Positions 24,735 to 31,977 of a DNA stretch of 34,679 bases are shown here, one piece after another; positions within the stretch are counted from its first letter, which is position 1; each line of letters begins with the position of its first letter. The position numbers and the translations under genes are program-made. The stretch spans positions 1 through 34,679 of the IMG/VR virus record IMGVR_UViG_3300044729_001332; one strand, 5' to 3'. The DNA comes from a virus. Under the pieces are notes generated by a model. That model was given only the letters and a program-made list of their open reading frames with translations. It was not told the origin of the DNA and ran no database searches.

Positions 24735-27239
24735 ATGAAAAAATTACTTTGGCTTTTACTTTTACCGATTCAACTTTTTGCCACTAATTACTATGTGAGC
24801 AATTCAGGCAGCGATGCTGCTGCTGGTACTATCGCTGCGCCGTGGGCATCCATTGCAAAGGTTAACTCATCAATGGGTAGCTTCGTAGCTGGTGACTCTG
24901 TTTTGTTTCAACGTGGAGGTACTTTCACCGGAACGCTCACCATAAGTAAAGGCATCGTGTTCGGTGCATACGGAAGTGGAAGCCTTCCGGTACTTACGGG
25001 ATTCTACACCATTCCATCATGGACTGCGGCAGGCACTAACTTATGGACTGCTACGATTCCCTCCGGATTGAACAACGTGCGGCTTCTTACTATTAACGGA
25101 CAGATAACACGCGTAGGCAGATATCCTAATTATGTAGACGGATTCAGCGCATGGATTCGGTACACTAATAGCCTTGCGACTTCTTCTCCGGTCAATGTTT
25201 CTGCTGGATCATCTATTCCGACCTCTTTTGTAGGCGGTGAACTTGTTCTTTTTAAAAATAACTGGAACCTCGATATAATGCCTATCACCGGGCAGTCAGG
25301 CAATACATTCACCTGCACTAACCCTGCTGGGATGTTCGGTATTGCAGGCACTCCATACGGCGGATGTGGTTTCTTTATACAGAATAGCCTCGCTGCTTTG
25401 GATGTGCAGAACGAATGGCACTACAACAATACTACAAAGGTGGTTACTATTTATTCCACAAGCTCGCCTTCCGGAACTATAAAAATACCGAGGCAGACAA
25501 ACATCGTAACAATAGGATCTACCAGCAACGTAACTCTCGAAAATCTCGATATTCAAGGATGCACGGAGAAAGCGGTAACATCTACCGGAGGTTCAAATCA
25601 GACCATAAAAAACTGCGTTATCCGTTATGCGCAAGGTTGGGGAATCGATATGCGCGGAAGCTCGGCATTGATTCAAGGTAATACGATTCGTGACATAGGC
25701 TCCAATGGCGTGTGGTTTGGCAATAGCGGAACCTTTACCGGGAATACCTTGAAAAGTATTGGAGCATGGGAAGGCTTGCCCGGCTTGACAAATAGCGGAG
25801 CAGGAACGCAAAGCAACCAAGATGATCAGTACGAAGGCGTTTTGCTGCAATCTTCGAACGGAATTACCTGCTCTTTTAATGAGCTGGATTCTGTCGGTTA
25901 CAATGCCATCAAGCACTACGGAAGCAATATCACAATAGAGAAAAACTTTATCAAATTCCCCTGCATAACAAAGAGCGATGGCGCAGGTATCTACTGCTGG
26001 GATAATGACGGAACACTCGCAAGAACTAACCGCAGGGTAAAGAATAACATCATCGTAAACTCCGGAAAAATCCTTTACGGCACAAGCACGCCGGGCCTTA
26101 ATACACAATCTTACGGCATCTATTTTGATGGCGGTTCTAATGGTGCGCTTTGTGACAGTAACGTAATCGCTCCGGCTAATTTCAGCCAGAACTCAACTTG
26201 CAGCAATCCGACTAATACATCGGATGATGCAGGCATAATGCTGAACGGAGGAACAAATTTAACTATAAGAGGGAATATCGTTTACGGATGGCCTGATGCT
26301 TTGGAGATATGGAAGCCTGCTATTTGTTGCGTGCCTTCCAATAATAGGATAGTCGGCAACGCCTTGTATGTTAACGCTGGAGGTACTGACCTTTGCACAT
26401 GGAATCAATCGCTGCAATACCATATCGTGGACAATAGCACGATTGCACAAATCCAGACGCAAGTGCAGAACCTCGGCGTAATCGATAGCAACTATGTATC
26501 TGACTTTGCGCCTTCTCCTTTTACTTATAAAAGTCAAGCAGCTAATCCCGGTAGTGCGGTAAAGCTCGCAGCATGGAGAACTTATAGCGGTAAGGATGCC
26601 AATACGGTAACCTTCCCATCAACATCTCCGGAGTTCCAATACAACGCAACCGCAACACCTACTACATACACATTTACCGGCAGGCAAAAGAGGGATTTTC
26701 GTGGCACTGTGTATAACAATAGCGCAACCATTCCTGCCTACTACGGTAACATCTTTTTCGATAACGGCCCGGCTACTACTCCGGTCACGCTCACAGTTAC
26801 CGCTACGCCTACTGCCATCGCTTGTAATGGAGGCAGCAGCACGGTGACCGTGGCTGCATCTGGTGGCACGGCTCCTTATTCTGGTACCGGAACCTTCAGC
26901 AGAACCGCAGGAACCTATACCTTTAACGTCACAGATGCCGCAGCTAACAGTGGAAGCGCAACTATAACCATCACGCAACCAAGCGTGCTTGCAGTATCAG
27001 CAAGCGCAGGAACTATAACTACTCCCGGCGGAAGTGCTAACATTGTAATAACTGCGACCGGAGGCACGGCTCCTTATTCTGGTACTGGCACTTTCAGCAG
27101 AACCGCAGGAATACATACTTTTAGCGTGACAGATAATAACGGATGTGTAAGTACGGCGATAGTGAGCTTGAGCAATCCGGTAGTAGTACCAGCTCAATCT
27201 ATTATTTTGAATAATAAGAGAATAGTCAATGGCAATTAA
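24735..27239 (+). CDS. Pectate-lyase-like beta-helix protein with signal peptide and two SprB-like repeats
   Basis: 834 aa. Residues 1-16 are a Sec signal peptide (KKLLWLLLLPIQLFA). Residues 18-75 carry the N-terminal pattern of PL9-like pectate-lyase folds (YYVSNSGSDAAAGT, APW, GDSVLFQRGGTF); residues about 260-560 have repeated right-handed beta-helix turns (e.g. TIKNCVIRYAQGWGIDMRG, LIQGNTIRDIGSNGVWFGN). Residues about 690-815 are two SprB-like repeats (GGTAPYSGTGTFSRTAG, TVTVAASGGT, VTD). It resembles a depolymerase tailspike or a secreted polysaccharide-degrading enzyme of a Bacteroidota host. No catalytic residues could be assigned with confidence. Confidence 0.75.
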   Translation: MKKLLWLLLLPIQLFATNYYVSNSGSDAAAGTIAAPWASIAKVNSSMGSFVAGDSVLFQRGGTFTGTLTISKGIVFGAYGSGSLPVLTGFYTIPSWTAAGTNLWTATIPSGLNNVRLLTINGQITRVGRYPNYVDGFSAWIRYTNSLATSSPVNVSAGSSIPTSFVGGELVLFKNNWNLDIMPITGQSGNTFTCTNPAGMFGIAGTPYGGCGFFIQNSLAALDVQNEWHYNNTTKVVTIYSTSSPSGTIKIPRQTNIVTIGSTSNVTLENLDIQGCTEKAVTSTGGSNQTIKNCVIRYAQGWGIDMRGSSALIQGNTIRDIGSNGVWFGNSGTFTGNTLKSIGAWEGLPGLTNSGAGTQSNQDDQYEGVLLQSSNGITCSFNELDSVGYNAIKHYGSNITIEKNFIKFPCITKSDGAGIYCWDNDGTLARTNRRVKNNIIVNSGKILYGTSTPGLNTQSYGIYFDGGSNGALCDSNVIAPANFSQNSTCSNPTNTSDDAGIMLNGGTNLTIRGNIVYGWPDALEIWKPAICCVPSNNRIVGNALYVNAGGTDLCTWNQSLQYHIVDNSTIAQIQTQVQNLGVIDSNYVSDFAPSPFTYKSQAANPGSAVKLAAWRTYSGKDANTVTFPSTSPEFQYNATATPTTYTFTGRQKRDFRGTVYNNSATIPAYYGNIFFDNGPATTPVTLTVTATPTAIACNGGSSTVTVAASGGTAPYSGTGTFSRTAGTYTFNVTDAAANSGSATITITQPSVLAVSASAGTITTPGGSANIVITATGGTAPYSGTGTFSRTAGIHTFSVTDNNGCVSTAIVSLSNPVVVPAQSIILNNKRIVNGN
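26865..26936 (+). repeat. SprB-like repeat DNA, copy 1
   Basis: A 72-bp block that recurs at 27063-27134 with nine mismatches (about 87% identity), 198 bp downstream, i.e. 66 codons in frame. Begins GGCACGGCTCCTTATTCTGG in both copies. It encodes GTAPYSGTGTFSRTAG. The high DNA identity points to a recent tandem duplication within the gene. Confidence 0.85.
27063..27134 (+). repeat. SprB-like repeat DNA, copy 2
   Basis: Second copy of the 72-bp block at 26865. It is followed in frame by an extended VTDNNGCVSTAIVSLS end, which is the full SprB-type repeat termination that copy 1 lacks in part. Confidence 0.85.
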
Positions 27240-27480
27240 TGTAAAAAGGTCGGTGACACTCGGAGAGCTACTGACCGCAGGAATCGCAGTTATCGGATGC
27301 GTGCTTTCGTTCTGGTTGAATACCAACATGCGGCTCAATGCTCTTGAGCTGAACCAGAAGAACGCAGAAAAAAAGTATGAAGACTTGTCAAGTAGCTTGC
27401 AGAAGCTTGACGATAAGATGGACAAGATCAGCGAGAACCTGAACATATTAATAGGAGAGCTTCGTAATGAGCGTAAATAG
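27229..27480 (+). CDS. Membrane protein with cytoplasmic or periplasmic coiled coil
   Basis: 83 aa. One transmembrane segment (about 14-30, LLTAGIAVIGCVLSFWL) followed by a charged coiled coil (about 38-78). It overlaps the previous stop by 11 bases. Topology resembles phage lysis-accessory proteins of the XhlA type, though the order is reversed; role in lysis is inferred from location at the start of the lysis cassette. Confidence 0.55.
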   Translation: MAINVKRSVTLGELLTAGIAVIGCVLSFWLNTNMRLNALELNQKNAEKKYEDLSSSLQKLDDKMDKISENLNILIGELRNERK

Positions 27481-27559
27481 CATGATAGTATTGGCATTCG
27501 TAGGATGCATTGCTGCATTTATTTTGCTTGAATATATCATCCATAAATTAATGAAATGA
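27467..27559 (+). CDS. 30-aa membrane micropeptide
   Basis: A 30-codon gene: MSVNSMIVLAFVGCIAAFIL, then LEYIIHKLMK, a single transmembrane segment ending with positive charges. It starts 14 bases before the stop of the previous gene and stops in an ATGA overlap with the next. Translation coupling on both sides supports it. Small single-TM proteins in lysis cassettes can act as holins, antiholins or pinholins; no evidence chooses. Confidence 0.55.
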   Translation: MSVNSMIVLAFVGCIAAFILLEYIIHKLMK

Positions 27560-27828
27560 AACTCGGAATCCTTGTACAGATTGTATTCATCCTTGCAGTG
27601 ATGTTTCTGTTCCCTGCTTACGGAACAATGGACAGAACAGATTTACCGGTTCAGGTAGATGCTTCGTGGTATTCCTTCCAGATGCTGCTTGCCTTGTTGG
27701 TAGTTTTTCAACATATCTTTTTTGAGTGGCTTGAGCATCGTTCGGAAAGTAACCTTCGCGGCCTTGTTCTGGTATTTTACATTATGACTTTTGCACTTAC
27801 CATTGTTAATATTTCACGCTTTCAATAA
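27556..27828 (+). CDS. Three-TM membrane protein, lysis cassette
   Basis: 90 aa with hydrophobic segments at about 3-22, 42-60 and 68-84, separated by short polar loops (MDRTDLPVQVDASW and EHRSESNL). Starts in an ATGA overlap with the 30-aa gene. Size and topology fit a class I-type holin, but the following gene is also a holin candidate. Function not proven. Confidence 0.5.
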   Translation: MKLGILVQIVFILAVMFLFPAYGTMDRTDLPVQVDASWYSFQMLLALLVVFQHIFFEWLEHRSESNLRGLVLVFYIMTFALTIVNISRFQ

Positions 27829-27834
27829 TAACCT

Positions 27835-28080
27835 ATGAATATTCTCGACCGCATCAAATTACCGGAGCCGGAGTTCTTCAAGAAAGTAATACGCGTAAGC
27901 CTTGCATCAAGTACCGCAGCTGGAGTGATACTATCAGCCGAGACTATCGGGCAGCAGATTATCCCCGGATTTACATTTAGTGTACTTCCTTGGGTTAAGG
28001 TAATATGTAAGAATGTTGTCGTAGCTGGCCTCGCTATCGCAGCAATTAGTAAGACTACTACAATTAAATCGGAGGCATGA
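27835..28080 (+). CDS. Holin candidate (small membrane protein of Bacteroidota phages)
   Basis: 81 aa beginning NILDRIKLPEPEFFKKVIRV, a short polar and basic helix, then hydrophobic stretches at about 22-42 and 55-72 with AAISKTTTIK at the end. A family with this opening recurs beside the lysis enzymes in Bacteroidota phages, from memory. It overlaps the next start by four bases (ATGA). Would permeabilise the inner membrane for the lysozyme if it is the holin. Confidence 0.5.
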   Translation: MNILDRIKLPEPEFFKKVIRVSLASSTAAGVILSAETIGQQIIPGFTFSVLPWVKVICKNVVVAGLAIAAISKTTTIKSEA

Positions 28081-28469
28081 TTTGGCAGCTTTACCTTGCC
28101 GTGTTTATCATTGCCTCGGCTTTTCATGATGGCATGGCCGAGCTTCTCCGTAGTTCTACGGCAGGTAGTCCTGCATTAATCAATAGCCGAAATCGCTGGT
28201 GGCACTATGCAGGTTCAGCGTTGTATATTATCGCGGCAGTACCTCTGTTGATAAAGGTTGAATGGTGGCGAATTTTGATAGTAGGGGCACTTATCCGGTC
28301 TTGTTTATTTAACCCTATTCGCAACATTACCTGCATGGAACCAGTGTGGTATGTTGGGCATTCTGCACATACGGATGTGTTTTTACGCAGGATTGCAGGG
28401 CAAAATGGAGGTTGGGTATTATCAGCATTATCATTTTTATTGTTGCTTATTTACAATATTTTCCTATGA
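28077..28469 (+). CDS. Multi-TM membrane protein
   Basis: 130 aa, likely three hydrophobic segments (about 2-17, 43-60 and 113-129), with conserved-looking aromatic and His residues (SAFHDGMAE, NRWWHYAG, WYVGHSAHTD) on polar loops. Not recognised. Placed between holin candidate and u-spanin with ATGA overlaps on both sides. A membrane enzyme rather than a pore former is possible because of the His/Asp-rich loops. Confidence 0.5.
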   Translation: MIWQLYLAVFIIASAFHDGMAELLRSSTAGSPALINSRNRWWHYAGSALYIIAAVPLLIKVEWWRILIVGALIRSCLFNPIRNITCMEPVWYVGHSAHTDVFLRRIAGQNGGWVLSALSFLLLLIYNIFL

Positions 28470-28966
28470 AATACCTTTTACTTTTATTGCTTCTGGCAGG
28501 TTGCTACACCGAAAAGAAAGCCGCAAAGCAAGCCGACAAGGCTATGAAGGAATACCCGAAGGCTATCAACGAGCAGTTTCGCAACGAGTTCCCGTGCGTG
28601 ACTACCAGAGTAGATACACTTGTGGAGGCTTACGTTACCTACCGGGATACGGTTATAGAGATTCCAATAATGAAAAGCGACACGGTTACTTTGCACGATA
28701 CGGCTTTTTTCAATAATGTAATCGTGCGGAAAATACGGTTACCTCGAGAAGTAGTTACCATAACGAAAAGCATCAAGGATAGCGCGGAGGTATGGCAGTG
28801 CCAGCTGCTGCTGGAGGAATCAACGCAGCAGAAGAACCAGCTGCTTGAGGAAATAGAAAAGCGAGATAGCAAGATAGGCGGATTGAAAAAGTGGAAGCTT
28901 TGGCTCACGATTCCTTACCTAATATTCATAGGATTTTTTATTCTCGCACGAATATTCCGAAAATGA
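28466..28966 (+). CDS. u-spanin-like lipoprotein with C-terminal membrane anchor
   Basis: 166 aa from ATG 28466, which overlaps the previous stop. The N-terminus is a lipoprotein signal with a lipobox ending LAGC (C13), so the mature protein should be attached to the outer membrane. A basic/charged periplasmic region with coiled coil (about 105-140) follows, then a single transmembrane helix (about 144-163) in the inner membrane. Lipid anchor plus C-terminal TM is the architecture of u-spanins (e.g. T1 gp11), which fuse outer and inner membranes in the last step of lysis. No Rz/Rz1 pair is seen nearby. Confidence 0.65.
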   Translation: MKYLLLLLLLAGCYTEKKAAKQADKAMKEYPKAINEQFRNEFPCVTTRVDTLVEAYVTYRDTVIEIPIMKSDTVTLHDTAFFNNVIVRKIRLPREVVTITKSIKDSAEVWQCQLLLEESTQQKNQLLEEIEKRDSKIGGLKKWKLWLTIPYLIFIGFFILARIFRK

Positions 28967-29961
28967 CAAATAACGGAAACGCTGATATTGCAAGAATGTA
29001 TCGCAGGAAGCACGGCAATGATATGCCGACCAAATCTCTTGCGAAGATTATGTACGAAGAGAACAAGGCTAAATTCAAGGATGTAGAAAGAGCGAGGTAC
29101 TGGTTGAGATATATCGAAGGGAAGACCGGGAAAAGCAATAAGGCTACAAATAAAGAGGAGTTTGTAACAGAAGAAAGAAGCAAATCTCCATACACTATCC
29201 CGGCTCCAGACTCCGAAGACCTGAAGCCGTATGTACTTCCGCTTGCATTCAATAACTTCATCTTCGCATCAGATTTTCACGTTCCGAATCACCGGGTAGA
29301 ACCTATCGAGGCGATGGTTAAATATGCGAACGAGAACAATATCAAGCAGCTTATTATCGGCGGTGATTTACTTGACAATACTCCTTTTACCCGGTGGCTT
29401 TCTGATCCTATTAATCCAAAGGATGTTCCGCGCTGGTTCGACATGGCGAAGGAACTGCTGCGATATTTTACGCAGCACTTTACGGAAATCTACTGGATAG
29501 AGGGAAACCACGATTTTTGGTTCAAGCGGTATCTGATGGAGAAGGCTCCGATGCTTTTTCACGATACCTATTTCGAGCTGTCCGAAAGGCTCCAGCTGAA
29601 TGATCTCGGAATAAAATGGGTACCGCAGCACTATCTGGTGAAGGCTGGCAAGCTTAATATTCATCATGGCCATATTACTTTCCGAGGAGGAGGCTCCTAT
29701 GCCAATGCGGCCAGGATGCTATACATGAAAACAAAGAGCAGCATGCTTTGCGGCCATGTGCATGTGGAGTCCAGCCATACAGAGCCTGATGTGGACAACA
29801 AAATTAATACCTGCTTCACGGTGGGCAGCATGTGTACCCTATCGCCGGAGTACCAGCCTTTCGGTGGGAAGTCTTGTCATGGCTTTGCGCATATCTTGAC
29901 AAATCCTGACAAGTCATTTTCGGTCAAGAATTACCGTATCTATGAAGGGAAAATCCTATGA
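28963..29961 (+). CDS. Calcineurin-like metallophosphoesterase with N-terminal HTH-like domain
   Basis: 332 aa from ATG 28963 in an ATGA overlap; a longer frame from 28891 would run through the spanin's TM. The catalytic domain contains all metal motifs: D104xH106 (ASDFHVPN), GGD 133-135, GNHD 181-184, HGH 235-237 and GHVH 264-267. Residues 1-55 are a helical domain that resembles a HTH. The substrate is unknown; nucleic acid, nucleotide or peptidoglycan-linked phosphates are possible. Its place between u-spanin and lysozyme genes is unusual and may reflect only operon packing. Confidence 0.8.
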   Translation: MTNNGNADIARMYRRKHGNDMPTKSLAKIMYEENKAKFKDVERARYWLRYIEGKTGKSNKATNKEEFVTEERSKSPYTIPAPDSEDLKPYVLPLAFNNFIFASDFHVPNHRVEPIEAMVKYANENNIKQLIIGGDLLDNTPFTRWLSDPINPKDVPRWFDMAKELLRYFTQHFTEIYWIEGNHDFWFKRYLMEKAPMLFHDTYFELSERLQLNDLGIKWVPQHYLVKAGKLNIHHGHITFRGGGSYANAARMLYMKTKSSMLCGHVHVESSHTEPDVDNKINTCFTVGSMCTLSPEYQPFGGKSCHGFAHILTNPDKSFSVKNYRIYEGKIL

Positions 29962-30266
29962 ACGGAAGTATCCTCATACCGGAAAAATTCAAGCTCAACG
30001 GTAAGACTATCGAGGTCATTATCGATAATGAGTATTGCAAGCAGGAGAACCTGCTCGGAGAGGCTGATTTCACGGATAAGATTATCACGTTATGCGACCG
30101 GGCAAAAGGACATAAATTGTCCAAAATTGAAAAGGAGAAGGTTTATTACCATGAGCTGGTTCACATGATTCTGGATGCAATGGGCAGGGATGTGCTGAAG
30201 TATAACGAGGACTTTGTAGATAGATTTAGTTTGTTATTATGGGAGTTCGAAAAGAGCAAAAGATGA
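29958..30266 (+). CDS. Small zinc-metallopeptidase-like protein (HExxH)
   Basis: 102 aa. HELVH at 65-69 is an HExxH zinc motif, followed by a likely third ligand in YNEDFVDRFSLLLWEFE (E84 or E96), as in ImmA/IrrE- and SprT-like families. Residues 1-60 are beta-rich. ATGA overlaps on both sides. Could cleave a regulator or a cell-wall peptide; the family is more often linked to repressor cleavage or DNA repair, so lysis is not established. Confidence 0.65.
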   Translation: MNGSILIPEKFKLNGKTIEVIIDNEYCKQENLLGEADFTDKIITLCDRAKGHKLSKIEKEKVYYHELVHMILDAMGRDVLKYNEDFVDRFSLLLWEFEKSKR

Positions 30267-30709
30267 AGCCATCAAAACAATGCTTTGAGCTGATAAAAAA
30301 GTATGAAGGTTACTCTGGCATAGCATACCTATGCCCGGCAAAAGTTCCTACAATCGGCTGGGGAAGCACCATGTACGACAACGGCGAGCCGGTCAAGATA
30401 GGCGATGTTATCAGCAAGGCAAGAGCTGAAGACCTGCTAAACTATGAGGTAAGGCATTTCGCAGATAAGATTAACCGTCTGGAGTTGGGCCTGAATCAAA
30501 ACCAGTTCGATTCGATTGTTTCGCTTGTGTATAACATCGGTATAGGTGCTTTTAGGAAATCTACTATCTTGCGTCTGATTTCGCAGAATCCTAATAGTTT
30601 GGATATTGCGGTTCAGTTCGGCAGATGGATATACGGTGGCGGCAAGATGCTGCCGGGATTAGTTAAACGCAGAGCCGATGAGATGGAGTTGTATTACAAG
30701 CCTATTTAA
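30263..30709 (+). CDS. Endolysin, GH24 lysozyme (T4/P22-like)
   Basis: 148 aa from ATG 30263, overlapping the previous stop as ATGA. The catalytic pattern is E15-x8-C24-x5-T30, where the Asp of T4 lysozyme (D20) is replaced by Cys, a known GH24 variant. PTIGWGS, SIVSLVYNIGIGAFRKSTIL (about 89-108) and the C-terminal MLPGLVKRRADEMELY complete the fold. It cleaves the beta-1,4 bond of peptidoglycan. No signal peptide or SAR helix, so it should need a holin for release. Confidence 0.9.
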   Translation: MKPSKQCFELIKKYEGYSGIAYLCPAKVPTIGWGSTMYDNGEPVKIGDVISKARAEDLLNYEVRHFADKINRLELGLNQNQFDSIVSLVYNIGIGAFRKSTILRLISQNPNSLDIAVQFGRWIYGGGKMLPGLVKRRADEMELYYKPI

Positions 30710-30719
30710 ACGAAAAGCA

Positions 30720-30986
30720 ATGGAGCTACACATACACAACCATTCAAACAACGATTGTATCTCTTCACTATTAAAACAAATAATCATGAATCAAGAAGAA
30801 CTCAAAGCCGCTTTGGAAGCCGCTACCGTTCAGGCCGAAAAAAACAAAGCCGAACTGGTTGTAAAGCTGGATGAGCTGGCTGCTGCCATCGCTGCGCAAG
30901 GTCAGGTTTCACCGGAAGTTCAAGCTGCTTTAACGGCCCTGAACGACACGTTGAAGGCAACCGATGACCTCGTAGCCGATGCTTAA
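30720..30986 (+). CDS. Small coiled-coil phage protein
   Basis: 88 aa from ATG 30720, or 66 aa from ATG 30786. The 30720 start is preferred because its opening ELHIHNHSNNDC resembles the His-rich start of small coiled-coil proteins common in Bacteroidota phages. The rest is an Ala/Glu/Lys/Leu-rich amphipathic helix (LKAALEAATVQAEKNKAELV). Eleven bases after the lysozyme stop; a terminator follows. Possibly structural or lysis-related; unknown. Confidence 0.6.
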   Translation: MELHIHNHSNNDCISSLLKQIIMNQEELKAALEAATVQAEKNKAELVVKLDELAAAIAAQGQVSPEVQAALTALNDTLKATDDLVADA

Positions 30987-30990
30987 AAAT

Positions 30991-31006
30991 CTTGCCAATT
31001 GGCAAG
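30991..31006. promoter_or_regulatory. 16-bp perfect palindrome after the last plus-strand gene
   Basis: CTTGCCAATTGGCAAG, four bases after the TAA of the coiled-coil gene. It is perfectly symmetric with no loop, unlike the terminator 28 bases further, so it is a candidate protein-binding site rather than a terminator. Confidence 0.45.
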
Positions 31007-31033
31007 GGTTGTTAATAGTTTTCGGATAACAGT

Positions 31034-31060
31034 AACCCCAGCTTTTTTAGGCTGGGGTTT
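31034..31060 (+). terminator. Rho-independent terminator at the end of the lysis cassette
   Basis: AACCCCAGC pairs perfectly with GCTGGGGTT (9 bp) around TTTTTTAG, with a T-rich tail (TGTTCGTTTTG). It separates the plus-strand late genes from the convergent minus-strand block ending at 31083. Confidence 0.85.
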
Positions 31061-31082
31061 GTTCGTTTTGATGCTTTAGTTA

Positions 31083-31424
31083 TCACCACATAACGCAAGT
31101 GCAAATAGGAAAGCTTCCGCTTGTACTCATGTCCATCCAGATACTGAACTTGCCTATCTCGACAATTTCAACGGATTTAATCCATACCGGGTTTGATTCA
31201 TCAAAATGACAACTAACAATCGTGCGGCTGGATGCGCGAAAAGATAGCATTGTGTGCGGAAAGTTATCTTGATTGCCGAGAATCATAATGCCATCAAGAA
31301 CTACTTCTGAATGCTTAATCCGAAAGGTTTCGATAAACACTTCCGGTATCTGGGCCATCAGTTCATGTGCGTGGTCGTTCTCTTCATAGCGTGGGTTGCT
31401 GGTAATCGGTGACAGTGTGTTCAT
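31083..31424 (-). CDS. Unknown protein at the end of the minus-strand block
   Basis: 113 aa, not recognised. Charged and Ile/Val-rich with a Thr/Ser-rich C-terminal quarter (ending CTCVMW), no TM segment and no obvious HTH. Its ATG overlaps the stop of the MazG-like gene by four bases (ATGA), so it is the last gene of that transcript. Confidence 0.55.
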   Translation of the reverse strand: MNTLSPITSNPRYEENDHAHELMAQIPEVFIETFRIKHSEVVLDGIMILGNQDNFPHTMLSFRASSRTIVSCHFDESNPVWIKSVEIVEIGKFSIWMDMSTSGSFPICTCVMW

Positions 31425-31606
31425 GGTTTTAGTTGTTTAAGTTTTTGAATATAAAGTATTGCGTCCATAAGTTCTTCCTGAAGATGGTTCAGGAAATCAT
31501 CATCGTTGTTCTGCTCCAGCGTAGTGCCGTACTTCTTGATGCCGACCTCGCTGCGGTGCTTGAATTTCTCGATGACAAGCTCTACTATTTTGTCTTTCAA
31601 TTCCAT
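31421..31606 (-). CDS. MazG-like nucleotide pyrophosphohydrolase-type protein
   Basis: 61 aa from ATG at 31606; a longer frame reaching 31717 has an Arg/His-rich N-terminus that overlaps the winged-helix gene and is rejected. FKHRSEVGIKKYGTTLEQ, then FLNHLQEELMDAILYIQKL gives the EExxD metal motif and the helical layout of the short phage MazG-like (dATP/dGTP-type) proteins. Full MazG proteins are larger, so this is a minimal subunit. It may clean up nucleotide pools or block host signalling; substrate unknown. It starts ten bases inside the preceding gene's end. Confidence 0.65.
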   Translation of the reverse strand: MELKDKIVELVIEKFKHRSEVGIKKYGTTLEQNNDDDFLNHLQEELMDAILYIQKLKQLKP

Positions 31607-31977
31607 TGGTAACCTACTCCTTTTACTGTTTTGATTGATCCTTTCGGGAATACCTTGCGAATGGCTGCGATGTGTACGTCTATGGTACGCTCGCCTACGA
31701 TTACTTCGCTTCCCCATATCTCATCGAGTATCTCATCCCGGCGGACAATGCGGCCAGCGTTTGCTATCAGGTAGTAAGTCAGGTCAAGTACCTTTTTGGG
31801 CATGCGGATTTCATGTCCAGAAGCATTGATGGTATAAGTTTGCAAGTCTACCGTTATGCCGTTTACTTCCACTTGCGTAGGTTTCTTCGGCATTGTGGAT
31901 TCTATGAGCTGGATGATCTCGCCTTTCGTGTAGTAGGTTTTTTCGGAGTTCTGGATTCTTTGGAGGATTGAGTTCAT
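31597..31977 (-). CDS. Stand-alone OmpR/PhoB-type winged-helix regulator
   Basis: 126 aa. Residues about 38-126 are a complete Trans_reg_C winged helix: GITVDLQTYTI strands, the recognition region (MPKKVLDLTYYLIANAGRIV, RRDEILDEIWG, ERTIDVHIAAIRKV), and the wing GSIKTVKGVGYQW. There is no receiver domain, only a 35-residue N-terminal helix (LQRIQNSEKTYYTKGEIIQL). So it cannot respond to a kinase in the usual way and probably binds DNA constitutively. Its start overlaps the stop of the 54-aa gene as ATGA, and its leader has the shared AAACCGAAAGCC motif. Confidence 0.85.
   Translation of the reverse strand: MNSILQRIQNSEKTYYTKGEIIQLIESTMPKKPTQVEVNGITVDLQTYTINASGHEIRMPKKVLDLTYYLIANAGRIVRRDEILDEIWGSEVIVGERTIDVHIAAIRKVFPKGSIKTVKGVGYQWN

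Noticed and set aside
31607-31717. N-terminal extension of the MazG-like gene
   Set aside because: Arg/His-rich shadow of the winged-helix gene; the ATG at 31606 gives the normal family length.
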